Shown: piece after piece, positions 21,753-32,201 of the stretch
How the letters are laid out: each line of letters opens with the position of its first letter
Position numbering within the stretch: the stretch's first letter is position 1
Source of the DNA: Gnetum montanum
Taxonomy: Eukaryota > Streptophyta > Gnetopsida > Gnetales > Gnetaceae
NCBI GenBank assembly: GCA_015680685.1
Contig: MNCI01035354.1
Coordinates: 1,386,253-1,450,252, forward strand
Direction: 5' to 3'
DNA: 64,000 nucleotides
Program-made: the position numbers and the translations under genes
Notes under the pieces: generated by a model
What the model was told of the DNA's origin: nothing
Databases searched by the model: none
What the model saw: the letters and a program-made list of their open reading frames with translations, nothing else

Positions 21753-22960
21753 CACTCAAAGTGGATCCCCTTTTTGAGAAAATGTTGCATTGGTTGTAAC
21801 TTGTCAGTCAACGTTACGATAAACCTACGTATGAATTGTAATTTTCCATGTAACCCACATAACCCCTTAAGCTTTACTAGTGGTGCTATGTTGGTGATAG
21901 CCTTAACCTTGTTGGGATCTATGTGTATACATGCTTCTGATACCACAAAGCCTAACATGCAATCAATTTTAATGCCAAAGACACATTGTTCGGGATTAAT
22001 CCTAAGGTCATGTCTAAGGCAACATTTAAGGACATGGTTCAAGTCATCTTCATGGTTATGAGCCACGTTGGACTTAACTGCTATGTTGTCAACATAGTTA
22101 TTAAGCAAATCCAATAGATAGTCACTAAAGATGTATGTCATTGCACATTGAAATGTTGCTCCTATGTTCTTTAGTCCAAAGGACATCATTGTATAACAAA
22201 ATGTACCCTAGGGGATCATGAAAGTAGTGCTAAGTTGGTGCTCTAGGTTGATTCGAATTTGGTTGTACCCCAACAACCCATCCATGAAGGACAACAAGGC
22301 ATGACCAGTCATACTATTGGTGAGTTAGTCAATACTAGGTAATGGGAAATCATCTTTAATGGTTGCCTTGCTTAGATCTTGGAAGTCTATGCAAATGCGT
22401 ATACTCCCATTTTTCCTAGGGACAACCACAATGTTTGGGACCCAGTCGGCATAGTCAATCACCAAGATGAAACCAGCTTTGTAAAGCTTAGTGATCTCAT
22501 TATGGATGGCCAATGCAACCTTAGGCTTGACTTTACAAGCCTTTTTCTTAACTAGTTTAACATGAGGATCTATGATAATGTTATGTTGTATTATACAAGG
22601 GTCTAAGCTTGGCATGTCCTTGTAGGACCATGTGAACACCTTGACATTGTTACTAAGGACTTTAAAGATGCTTTGTTCGATTTGAAGCTCTAATAAGGAA
22701 CTGAGTTTTAATGTTTTCACCTCACCTTTACACATTGTTATAGGGACTTCTATGAGGGGGTTCTCGGTCACGTCACCTGCTTCTAAGTCTAGAGCTCTAA
22801 CTAGATGTTTTGGCCAATCTAGCGATGTCTCTGGGGATGCCACATTTGTGTCATAGGTAAGTGGTTCAAAGTCCAATAGTTTTGTGTTTATGCATCTTGT
22901 GGATTTTCCATAAGGCCTAGTCAAGACTAAAGGTGAACGAAAACTCTCATATGCATTCAT
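21753..22960 (-). pseudogene. T1 reverse transcriptase
   Basis: On - from 22960: linker, then FTWSYKDMPSLDP, AGFILVIDYADWVPNIVVV, PRKNGSIRICIDFQDLSKA and DDFPLP, the start of the RT palm. After a stop near 22210 it continues with MSFGLKNIGATFQ, then NYVDNIAVKS, where the catalytic YVDD is YVDN (about 22.09 kb), GFVVSEACIHIDPNKVKAI, LCGLHGKLQFIRRFI and finally GIHFEW at 21753, where E2 interrupts it. An internal initiator is not implied; the frame follows protease in the polyprotein. Inactive by the Asp change and stop codons. Confidence 0.87.
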
Positions 22961-23430
22961 TTTTCAAGAGATCTTGCAAAACAACTAGAAAAAATGTCAA
23001 GCAACACCTATCTTAATAAAGAAAAATGCATAGAATAAGGAAGGCAACAATATGATAATTTATATAACTACATAGTATGTAAAGTGAGTTATTTTATATA
23101 TTTATTATTTCTTTTCTTTTTTTTTTTTGCAGCCTCTATTAGCCATAAAACTACTAGTTTAAGGTCGTAGTGGATCATAGACTATGCGTGGGACATAAGT
23201 TTAATTAAAGCTTACAAGGTTTGAAATGTGGAATCAAGATGAATGTTTATTAAGCAAGTAGAAAAAAATGCAAAAATATTTTCAAAGTGTAGGAAGCTGG
23301 AAAAGTTGCAAAATTTTTCTAACTCTTGGTGCTACGCTCGTCCCACGTTATGTGCAAGACACGAGATGTTTCGTGTTACATGTGGAACATGGAATGCCCC
23401 AAGAGGGTGATGTGTCCTTTGATACTAAAA
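22961..23430. other. Spacer between T1 RT and the antisense unit; module copy b
   Basis: No coding signal. Contains a pyrimidine run (23108-23131) and one copy of the CTAGTTTA hairpin module (23154-23180, CTAGTTTAAGGTCGTAGTGGATC), so a module lies at this side of the antisense unit as well as at the other (28069-28220). Confidence 0.55.
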
Positions 23431-23432
23431 GG

Positions 23433-23440
23433 TATAAATA
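23433..23440 (+). promoter_or_regulatory. TATA box of the antisense unit in T1
   Basis: tataaata at 23433-23440 within GGTATAAATAAAGG, about 140 bases before the ATG at 23581. It is on the strand opposite to the element's own transcript and outside any LTR. Spacing suits a plant polymerase II promoter with a leader of about 110 bases. Inferred only. Confidence 0.45.
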
Positions 23441-23580
23441 AAGGTTTTACCCATAGTAAACCTATCATTTTCACCATTAGAGCCAACAACCATCTAAGTG
23501 TAGCACAAGAAAGGCAGAGCATAGCAACCAGAGGAAAATTGGAGCATGAAAAAATGGAAACTAGAGTGTAACAACTGAAG

Positions 23581-26500
23581 ATGGCATGCAAAGCGAACAT
23601 AGATACCCTAGCCTCACCAACGTTGATGAAGGTGAGTGTACCTTGTAGCACCTTTGCAAGACGTGCATCGAGGACCACCAGAAGACACTATCAACCAAGT
23701 GAGCCATCATGCTCTGCTATAGTAATTTTATTCTTTCCTACCTTCCCACATGTCCTTGAGTTTTTATTTTTGGGTTTTGGGTTCTTGAAGGTAGCCTACT
23801 ATGGACCACTACCACCATCATTTCCATGGCCACTCTCAGCCATGACTAGGGAGGGAATGTACGCACTGCATTTTTTCTTTCTTTTGCCCTCCATTTTTTC
23901 TATTTTTACACCAAGGGTGTGTGGGCATCCTACACCACAGTGCTAAATAGGGGTTCTCAACATACAATTTTTTTTGTTTCAGTGTCCAACACCATTGTGT
24001 TAGACAAGTGTTTCTGCAGTGTAGGACATGTTAGATGGGGATCGCAATGTTCCTTCCCTGTGGGGCTTTGGAGAAATTTAATTATATTGCACGTAATTAA
24101 AAAAATTTATTTATTTTCTTATTTTCTTTTATCTCATTTTATGCATTTTATTTTATTACTTTTTTATCCTTTTTTCGATGCTAATGTTTTCATCTTACTA
24201 CTATTGTGGCATTGTAGGGTCTTGCTAAAACCTATTTTCATCATGATCAAACTGGTGGGAATTCTATTTTACATGAGTGATCTTGTACCAAACATTCTTA
24301 CACCACATATATGTATGGAACCCCAAGGGGTTTGGTTCCAGTCAGGTGCACAGGAATTCCTAGAATTCCTACTCTACCACTTCAGTGTGATCATATGGTC
24401 ACACTTATCAACCGAAGTAGTAAGTGTCATAGTTGAAACATTGTTCCCTAGGGCAAATCAGGGCATTTTCAAGTTTATGTTCGATGAACTTGCTAAAGGT
24501 GAAGGGGTGAGGAGCTCAAGTCAATGCCCAAAAGGCCTTAGACTCTTGTCTTGGATCTAGGAAATACTTGAGTTCCAATGCTACCATAAATACAACACCA
24601 TATTCCTTGCTCAACGTGTGCATGTTTTTTTTCAAAATCCACCTGGGATGGTTTATTATGCTAGAGGGTGAGCCCTATTGTGATTTCTTTTTACTACCTA
24701 TTATTTGATGACTTAGGGTGCTAACTGCTTTCTTGCCTATTGCTAAGTTTTCTGTTGATGCAAATAGCCTCCATGATGGAGAGGGAATACTAGACTTAAC
24801 CCAAATAGCACTATAGGAATTCTCATCTCCTAAGAATATGTGTGCTGGCATGATAGGGCAAGTTGGGGTAGATTTGGTGGAATACCTTGACAGGTATTCC
24901 AAATCTTATGAGAGGTGCCAAAGTCTCGACTGGTTGGACATTGAGTGAGCATCCTAGATACCGAGTGTAGAGGAGGTTTCAGTCCCACTACCACCATTCT
25001 ACACATCGTTTATGCCACATAAGTTGTATTACCTATTTACTTTCATGCACTTTTAGTTTTATATCTTCATCAGGTTGCTAATTCTACTTTTTCTTATTTC
25101 AACTACAGCTAAGTCCATAGAGGTTACAGTGGTTGTTTCAAGATTCACTAAGGCCACTCTCCTCTTCAAGTACGATGAGTTTGCAATTCATAGTGTTGGT
25201 TGTGCCACAAGGCCCTAGAAGGGTAGCCCAAAATCTTCAGTGAGCTGGGCTCATGGACCTTTTCTTGACGATGAACCCAAACATCCTGATAGCTAAGATG
25301 ATTGCCTTAGTCGACTCCTTCACCGAGAGTGTTGTCTGCTTCTGCATGTGAGTTCATAACGTGCAGGTGGTTTTCAAGATCACACATGACCTCTTCTTAG
25401 ATCTCTTCGGCATCTTGTCTGAAGGTCTACTAGTAGGAGAGAAAAATAATAAGGAGCTCAACCATAGAGGGGGCATTGAAGAGTGGCTGGGCACTCAAAA
25501 AGGTTGCAAAAGTATACCCATCAAGAAAGTGGAATTTCCTGTGGTCCAACACCTCTATCCCATCTTTTGAACTTGTGCATTTCCTAAGCTACTTTCCCAA
25601 GGAAAGGTCCTTGGGGTGGAGAAAGCTTGGGTAATGAGAGACATGATAGATAAAGGAACACAGTATAACTAGGGCAAATATGTTACCAATGGCCTACGAG
25701 TTGAAATTGTCAAGCTGCATGGCAACCTCCAAGCACAATCTCATGTGCATTTTACCTTCTTCATAGCATGCCTACAAAGGTTTGCAAAACTCTTGGTGGT
25801 CCAAGAGAATAGGCCATGGATGGTGCAAAATCACACCCAAATTTCCAAGCCATGGATCCGCCATTTGTTTTGCACAATGCAGTCACAAGACCAACCCCCC
25901 CCCCCTCCCCCCTCCCCCAGAGGCTATTAGTGAATCATTCTCAGTGACAACCAAATGCCATGTGAGGCCCTCTTACCATGCACATGATAATACTAAGGAG
26001 GCACCACCAATAAACACAAGTAACACAACAAGAGAGGTGCAACTCATCGCTAAGATGGCGAGGTCAAAGATGTAAATCAAGAAGTCCCATCCCATGGAGG
26101 AGCCCATGCACGAAGTTGAGAAAAGGGGAAAGAAGCTACACTTCTAACTTCATGATGCATGATCAAAATTAGCTAATAAGTATGCATTATTTAGTATCAT
26201 GATATATATATATTATTGAATATTCTAATTAAGATTTATGCAATAGAAGCAAGAGGGCCCCTGTTGTACAAGAGGAGCCCTTAGAGAATGATGTCCCTCA
26301 ACCTGAAGGATACATGGAGGATGAGGAAGCCATCGAAGTGTTGAGGCAACTTGAAGAAGAAGGGTTACAATTCGAGAATGGTGAGTTTGACCATTTTTTT
26401 GACAACATGAAGATGGGCGATCCCCCCACTCTCACTCCCTAAGGGCTTTTTGGGTAAGAGCTTTGCACTGCCATGTGTTTTTTTTCTTTTTTATGTATTT

Positions 26501-27820
26501 TTATACTTTCTTTTTGTTATTTCTATATTTTTGTCATTTTTTTTGTGTGTTTTATTTTTATGATCATAACATGCTTAATGTTACAATGGTCGATGTGTTT
26601 ACTAAGCCCCCAAAATCAACATCCACTTTTTGCACACAACCATGGGTAGAAACTCCAGACAAGTTCACCTTTATGCAAAGTGTAGTGGATAATATGATTG
26701 ACCACCTTAAATAGATAGATCCTGAGATAGGTATGTTTATTTTATTATCATTACCTCCTCTTCCCCACCACCCCCACCTACTTTTTTTGTTGTTTGATTA
26801 ATTTGGTTTTGTTTATCTTACGACTAATATTTTGCCACTTGGGATAATAGGCTCACAACTCAAGAGGGACTCAAACAAAGTAGTCTAGGTCAATGTTGTA
26901 CCTAAGGTGGATCAGGTGCCTCATCATGTATATGATGAGGTAAGCAAGTGTGTATTTCACTTCGCACGGGAATTGTGGGAGTATAGGTGTGTGAACAAGG
27001 AGCTATGGAAACAAGTGCAAGAGCTCCATGAATAGAAGGCAAACTAGGCAGCTAAGCTAGAAGATTTGCAATCACGTTATGACTTCCTAGTAGCCCACAA
27101 CAAATCATATGGTAGTTGGCATATGGCTGAGATTGATTATGCTAGGTACTAGTTAGTCGTTCAAGGTAAGAATGAGGCTACTAGCGAGGTCATTGAAAAT
27201 TGTTTGTAGATGGACCTCTTGGCCAGGAAAAAATAATATTGGAAGGATTATAATGCCAAAGTATATGAATGGGGAAAAACTCAAAAAAAACCACAAACAT
27301 CATTACAAGATGGAACATGCAGCCTACTGCAAGAAGTATAGGGATGAGTCTGTGGAGCATCGATGTCAAGAGATATTCCTTGACACTATTGGTGCAAAGC
27401 AGGTTTACAAAACGTTTGTGAGCCATCTAGTGGTTAGTGAGTCCCTAGAGAGAGAGATCATTGTTCCTTCCATAGAGGTTACTTCTACAACATTTTCACT
27501 AAGGCTGCCCATATGGATAGCCATGGAGAAAAGGAAAACCCGTGTAGGCATCGATTTGGGAGAGAAGGATTGAACACGCATGTCAAAGGATGAAATCCTC
27601 CGATGTCTAGAGGCCAACTTCAATAGGATGCCCCCAACCATGGATGCGGGCCCATCTCATGTTAGTTTAACTTACCTTATTATTGTCTATTTCATTATGA
27701 TTTTGCATGTTATCCAATTTATTGATTAGTTTGTTGTTTCATTTTTGTTTTGCGCAGGCTCCAAGTGAAGGTGAAAGACCTAAAGGAGAAATGGATAAAG
27801 ACAAAGGGGAAGAACCTTAG
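23581..27820 (+). pseudogene. Antisense, intron-bearing gene-like unit inside T1
   Basis: Runs opposite to T1, between its protease and RT. Visible parts: ATG at 23581 and a 17-codon first exon (MACKANIDTLASPTLMK) ending AAG|GTGAGT; a T-rich stretch with acceptor ATTGTAG at 24217; an exon with the FCP1-like stretch (24218-24560); an acceptor TTTCAACTACAG near 25109; exon material at 25110-26070 (VFKITHDLFLDLFGIL); acceptor TTTATGCAATAG near 26248; donor GAGATAG|GTATGT near 26730; acceptor GGATAATAG near 26850; a Lys/Glu/Gln-rich, coiled-coil-like exon (26950-27660); donor CAT|GTTAGT; acceptor TTTTGCGCAG (27757); a terminal exon of 20 residues (APSEGERPKGEMDKDKGEEP) and stop at 27818. Several exons carry in-frame stops, so it is decayed. 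Tat-lineage elements such as maize Grande are known to carry antisense ORFs, but usually near the 3' end. Function unknown. Confidence 0.5.
25894..25920 (+). repeat. C-rich run
   Basis: Nearly pure cytosine, CCAACCCCCCCCCCTCCCCC, in the antisense unit; read as Pro-rich peptide in two frames. Low complexity and prone to sequencing or assembly error. Confidence 0.8.
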
Positions 27821-28068
27821 CTTTCCATCGTAATGCAAATTAAAATGTTTGAGATATAGCCCTACTATTGGGCAATCTTATGTCTTTTTGGATATTCCAT
27901 GTGGTTGTTGATGTAACTTTGGACTATGTATTTTATTTATGATTTAATGAAAAATATGACATTTATTTAGTTTTTATTTTATCATTTTAACTTGTAATTC
28001 AATTGATATTATTATGATTCTAACTTATGATTTTTGTTGATGTAATTAGGCCTCTTATGAGCCCCATG

Positions 28069-28220
28069 CTAGTATAAGGTCATGGCGACAGGGCCAACAC
28101 TAGTTTAAGGCCATTTTAGGCCATTGCATGAAAGAAAGTTAGTTGCTAGTTTTAGGCCTTGATGGGCCATGCGATAGTTTAAGGCCATTTCAGGCCACGT
28201 GGTAGTTTAAGATCTTTTTG
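28069..28220 (-). repeat. Hairpin-module cluster a of T1
   Basis: Four to five copies of CTAGTTTAA (or close) followed by a GGCC-type inverted repeat: GGCCattttaGGCC, GGCCttgatgGGCC, GGCCatttcaGGCC. Lies just downstream of protease in element orientation. A matching single copy (GTAGTTTAAGGCATTTTCAGG) lies at the same place in T2, 41649-41672. Confidence 0.65.
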
Positions 28221-28689
28221 GGCCCCATTTTTTTATTTTTTATTTTTTTGAGAAAGAAAGCTAAGCAAAATCATAACTAATGCAAGGTACAAATATAGTA
28301 TAAACTGTAACTATATAGACAAAGGAACAAAAGACAAATTGGACAGGCATGTGAATTAGGGACATACCCTAGTCATGTAGATGCTTCCTAACCTAATGTG
28401 GGTTAAGCAGTGCATAAGGTTGGGTGGGCACTAGATGGTACTCTCCTAGGCCATCATCTACCACAAAAAAGGGAAATTCTACCCATAGAGCTTCCTCATG
28501 GAGGTCACTTATCTTGCTTGGCTACTTAGCATTGGCTTAACATCATCGACTTTTATTACAAACAGGCGATGTGTCCTCAAATATCTCCACCTCTAACCAT
28601 TTTTTAGTGTCTTCATTGTTGATGGTCAAAGGGGCTACGTTGTCACCAAAGATCACCACTTCCCCACCCTCATAAGGCAAGTGGATTTC

Positions 28690-29214
28690 TTAGTGGATTG
28701 GTGAGGAAATAGCCCGTAGTTGGGAAAACCAAGACCTTCCTAAGATTAGGTTGAATCTAGGAATCTCTTTAATCATGATGAACTCTGTGTTAGTGGGGAA
28801 TTTCTCCCCTACCATGAAATCAATTATGACTATCCCCTTGACAACCACACATGCTCCATTGAAGGATTTTAGACATGCTGTTGTTTTTGGCCTAATTTGA
28901 TCTACTAGACCAAGCTTGTCGACAACAAGGAATGGGATAACATTGGTTGCCACCCCATCATCCACATGCACCCTACAGATCTTTTACTAATCCACGCAAA
29001 TCATTATGAACATGGATGCAGGATCAGGTTTAATTACTTCATCACAAAAGGTCAAGGGTGTTGACCTTGGCTCTTTGGTTGTAGGCAGGAGCATCACTAC
29101 ATGGATAGCCTTGTCATCTACTGATATGTCTTCCTTAACAGGAATGGATGCCAACATGCGAACCAAGGCTTCACAATGAGTAGGGGAAGTCATAATTAAG
29201 TCATATAGGCTCAA
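28690..29214 (-). pseudogene. T1 protease
   Basis: Retropepsin-type aspartic protease that would cut the Gag-Pol polyprotein. From 29214 the linker MSLYDLIMTSPTHCEAL and ASIPVKEDISV (matched in T2), a stop near 28987, then VHVDDGVATNVIP, the active-site region equivalent to the family's IDNGSALNV, followed by CLKSFNGACVVVKG and RFNLILGRSWFSQ, the conserved ILGRxW end of the domain. In the same frame as gag upstream (30675-28690 stays in phase). T2 has the same protein at 42312. Confidence 0.8.
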
Positions 29215-31742
29215 AGTTGTATTTTTCTATTTTAGAGTTTGTTTAACCTAAGCCAATACATCTAAAAACTATTTTTCACCATTAGCTTGTTTGGTGGTTT
29301 TTATCTCTTCCATGCATCCTAGAAGATGAATTTCTTTAGGAGGAGACTTAGGTTTTGGTTGGGCAATGAACCTTCAAGCCTTAGTGCTTCCTTGCTGAGT
29401 GTGCATGTCTATGTTGGTTGCTTGAGACAATGAGGCCATGGGAATAGCTGACAAGGGGATAGGCTTAGGGGGACCTAGCTTTGTGCATTCCCTAGCCATC
29501 TTGTCTACCAGACACTTATCACGTCTCTTCAGGCAAGCGAGTCGTAATGCAGTCCCCACCCCCGAACCCTAGGAAAATGGAGGATCCACATGTTTTGACA
29601 TCCTTATGACCAAAGGTGTTTGGGTTTTTGTTGCTGGAATGTGCTACGAGGCCCTAACCACAAAGGGTATCATGGGTGCCCAAGGTGATGCCTTGATGAT
29701 AAAGGGGATCGGTGGCCTAGTCGATGTTGAGGCCCCAATGTCATCAAAGGGCACACAAATCATAAATGGTTCATGTGTCAGCTCTACATCATCATCAACA
29801 CTAATAGCATTGATAATGTAACCTACACTTCTAGCATTTAATGGATCTTTATAAACTTTCATGGACTAGTTCTCTAGCCAAACAGGATTACTTTCATCAA
29901 GGACCAACTTGCCTTGATTGATCATGCATTGAATGTCATCTTTCAATGCTAGGTAGTAATCCATGTCGTGGCCATGCAGCTGATGGTAGTTGTACAACCT
30001 ATCCAGTTTGAAATTTTTGGGTACCAAATGCTCATTGGGCATAGCTACAAAAGGGTTTCAGAGGACCTCGTAGTACCTCTCGTGGCACTTTCATGCATCC
30101 TCTAACATTTTCTTGTGTTGAATGCACCTAGCACTAAGTAGTTGATCTAATAGCTTAGATAGCTTGATTGGAAAATGGGTGTATTTTGAGCAATCCTTAC
30201 ACTCAAAGTTTGGCCTTGAGGGAGCTTGCCCCATGGCTACTGATGATGCAGGTTGATTGATTCCCGCATTGCCTAAACCCAATGCTTTGTTACTATTGGT
30301 CGGGGCTTTAGATGCCTTGGTCGCTTGCTTGTTGTTGTTGGGCTTAACTTCATCAACCACAATTGCCATGGTGGTTGTTGTGGCTTTCCATTTTTCCTTA
30401 TCTCTCTTTGCATGCACATTCTTGTAGGATATGTAAGCCAAGTCCCTACTAGATTCCGCCACATTTTGTATGCTCTTTTTTTGAGCAAAAGCTTGGCTAA
30501 GGGAATGTGGGGCTAAATAGTATAGCTTCAATTTAATGAAATCATTTACTGCATCCTTAAAAATGGCCAACAGGTGGGTTTCGGCGATTGGTTCATGAAT
30601 CTCATTTAGGGAGGCACTCCAATGTTGTATGAATTTTTGTACTGGTTCCAACACTCCTTGCTTAATGTTCATCAACTAATTTAACGTGGCCTCTGGCTTC
30701 AAGTTGTACTTGAAGTAGGTGAAAAATTGGCTTAGCAACTCTTGTAGAGTTGAGATGGAAGCTCTAGAAAGTGCATGATACCAGTCAAGGGCTTTACTAG
30801 CCAAAGACATGACAAAAATGTGGATGATCGCATGTGGCCACGCTTGCAATAATAAGCACTTAGAACAGAAATTTACAAGAGAGCATTTAGGTCACCCTCA
30901 CCATTGTATTTTGTAAACTAGGGGAGTTGGACCCCAGGAGGTAGTGTTCATAGAGGAACTGTAGGGCTAATGGGATCCTCTTGGTAGAATTCCATTACAT
31001 GCACTATTTCTAAGTTGGCCAATTTAAGCCACCTGACCTCCTTTGTGAGAGTTTCGATAAGTTGAAATGCTTGATCCAAACTTAGGGATGTTGTAGATGG
31101 TTGCATCAGCTGTGCCATTGGCAGTGCAGTCAAAGTGGCCCACAGCCCTATTGTGGGTTGTGCCACCACATGTGACACTTGGTAAGTTTGTTGTTGTATG
31201 TACTGCGGCACATGTGACAGTTGAACAGTGGGTACAAATGTTGGGGCCCACCATGAAATTTAGGCTAAGGCTATTATTGGTGGTGGGACCGAGATGATGG
31301 GGATGACAGAAATGTAACTTCTTTGGGACTATGATATGAGCATGGTATGCACATATGGTTCATCATAGTTTGATGTAGTGCCCTACTCTCTTGGCCCGCT
31401 CAACCTATTGAGTTGATCCAAAATCTATTTGAAGTTTTTGATGAGCAGTATTATCATGTCTAGGTTGGGAAGGAACTCCCTTCCATTTTAGTGGATAATC
31501 TTGAAATTACGTTTTGCTTCCATTTCTTGGCAAACCAATGATAAGCCCACCTGAATCTTTGCACATAGGAAGTTGTATCGTTCATCATCAAGTGCCCTAT
31601 GTTTGGATGATTGGTGTCACAGTCTAAGAGACTACCATTGTGGTCACCTTAGGCTAGGTGGTTGCTCAATGTCTCCCACATGTTAAATGGGGTGAGCCAC
31701 CTCCAAGCTCAAAGCAGCAACCAAGGTGTTAATAGGGTTCAT
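29215..31742 (-). pseudogene. T1 gag
   Basis: Capsid polyprotein. ATG at 31742 (MNPINTLVAAL) chosen by comparison with T2; early stops follow. The open part 31211-30948 ends EFYQEDPISPTVPL, which T2 matches as DFYQDDPINSSVPP. One frameshift lies between 30948 and 30675. Then the capsid C-terminal region (GVLEPVQKFIQHWSASLNEIHEPI, FKDAVNDFIKLKLYYL), a Lys/Asn-rich linker, and FECKDCSKYTHFP. The Cys/His motif seen in T2 is eroded here. The linker before protease contains the repeat PFIIKA and PFVVRA (29644-29862). Confidence 0.78.
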
Positions 31743-32177
31743 TTTGTTGCATAGGAAAGACGTGAGAGAAGAAGACGGTTGTAAAAAATGTTTAAGTGCA
31801 AAAAATAGCCAAGTGTGAAAACTGTAAAAAGCATGCCAAAAACAAGTAAGTCTAGAAATGCTAAAAAATGATTATCTCTAGCATCACACTCGTCATGCTC
31901 TAAGGGACTGTTATGCTCACTAGGTTGTCATGCTCTACAAAACACTTAAAGCTTGATGCAATAGATAGTTTGAACTTTTCGTCCTATGGGGTTCTAGGCG
32001 AACTATCAATTGGGACCTATCTACACCAACTAGAACATAGAAAACCCTTGCACTGCCCTATGATCCAGCTACTACCATGGCAAGTCCATAAGGGTGTTGC
32101 ATCTACGCTAGCTTACTACTAGTAACGAGGGTGTAGAAGGCATGTGGGACTACCCGTTGCACACAGAAGGAATGGGA

Positions 32178-32196
32178 GGCCCTCCTTCTAATGCCA
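32178..32196 (-). other. T1 primer-binding site (tRNA-Asn type)
   Basis: On - TGGCATTAGAAGGAGGGCC, five bases after the LTR end, the same 5-base spacing as T2. Plant tRNA-Asn ends CTCCTTCTAGCG plus CCA, so the intact site would be TGGCGCTAGAAGGAGG; the differences at the CpG are transitions. Arabidopsis Tat elements use tRNA-Asn. Confidence 0.78.
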
Positions 32197-32201
32197 AAAA
32201 T

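Noticed and set aside
20852-22189. Apparently long reading frames of 280-445 codons on both strands
   Set aside because: They run through the 800-N gap; only the RT part right of 21753 on the - strand is real.
25745-26075. Pro-rich frames at the C-run as a separate gene
   Set aside because: The Pro stretch comes from a homopolymer-like C tract and is open in two frames; kept only as part of the antisense unit.
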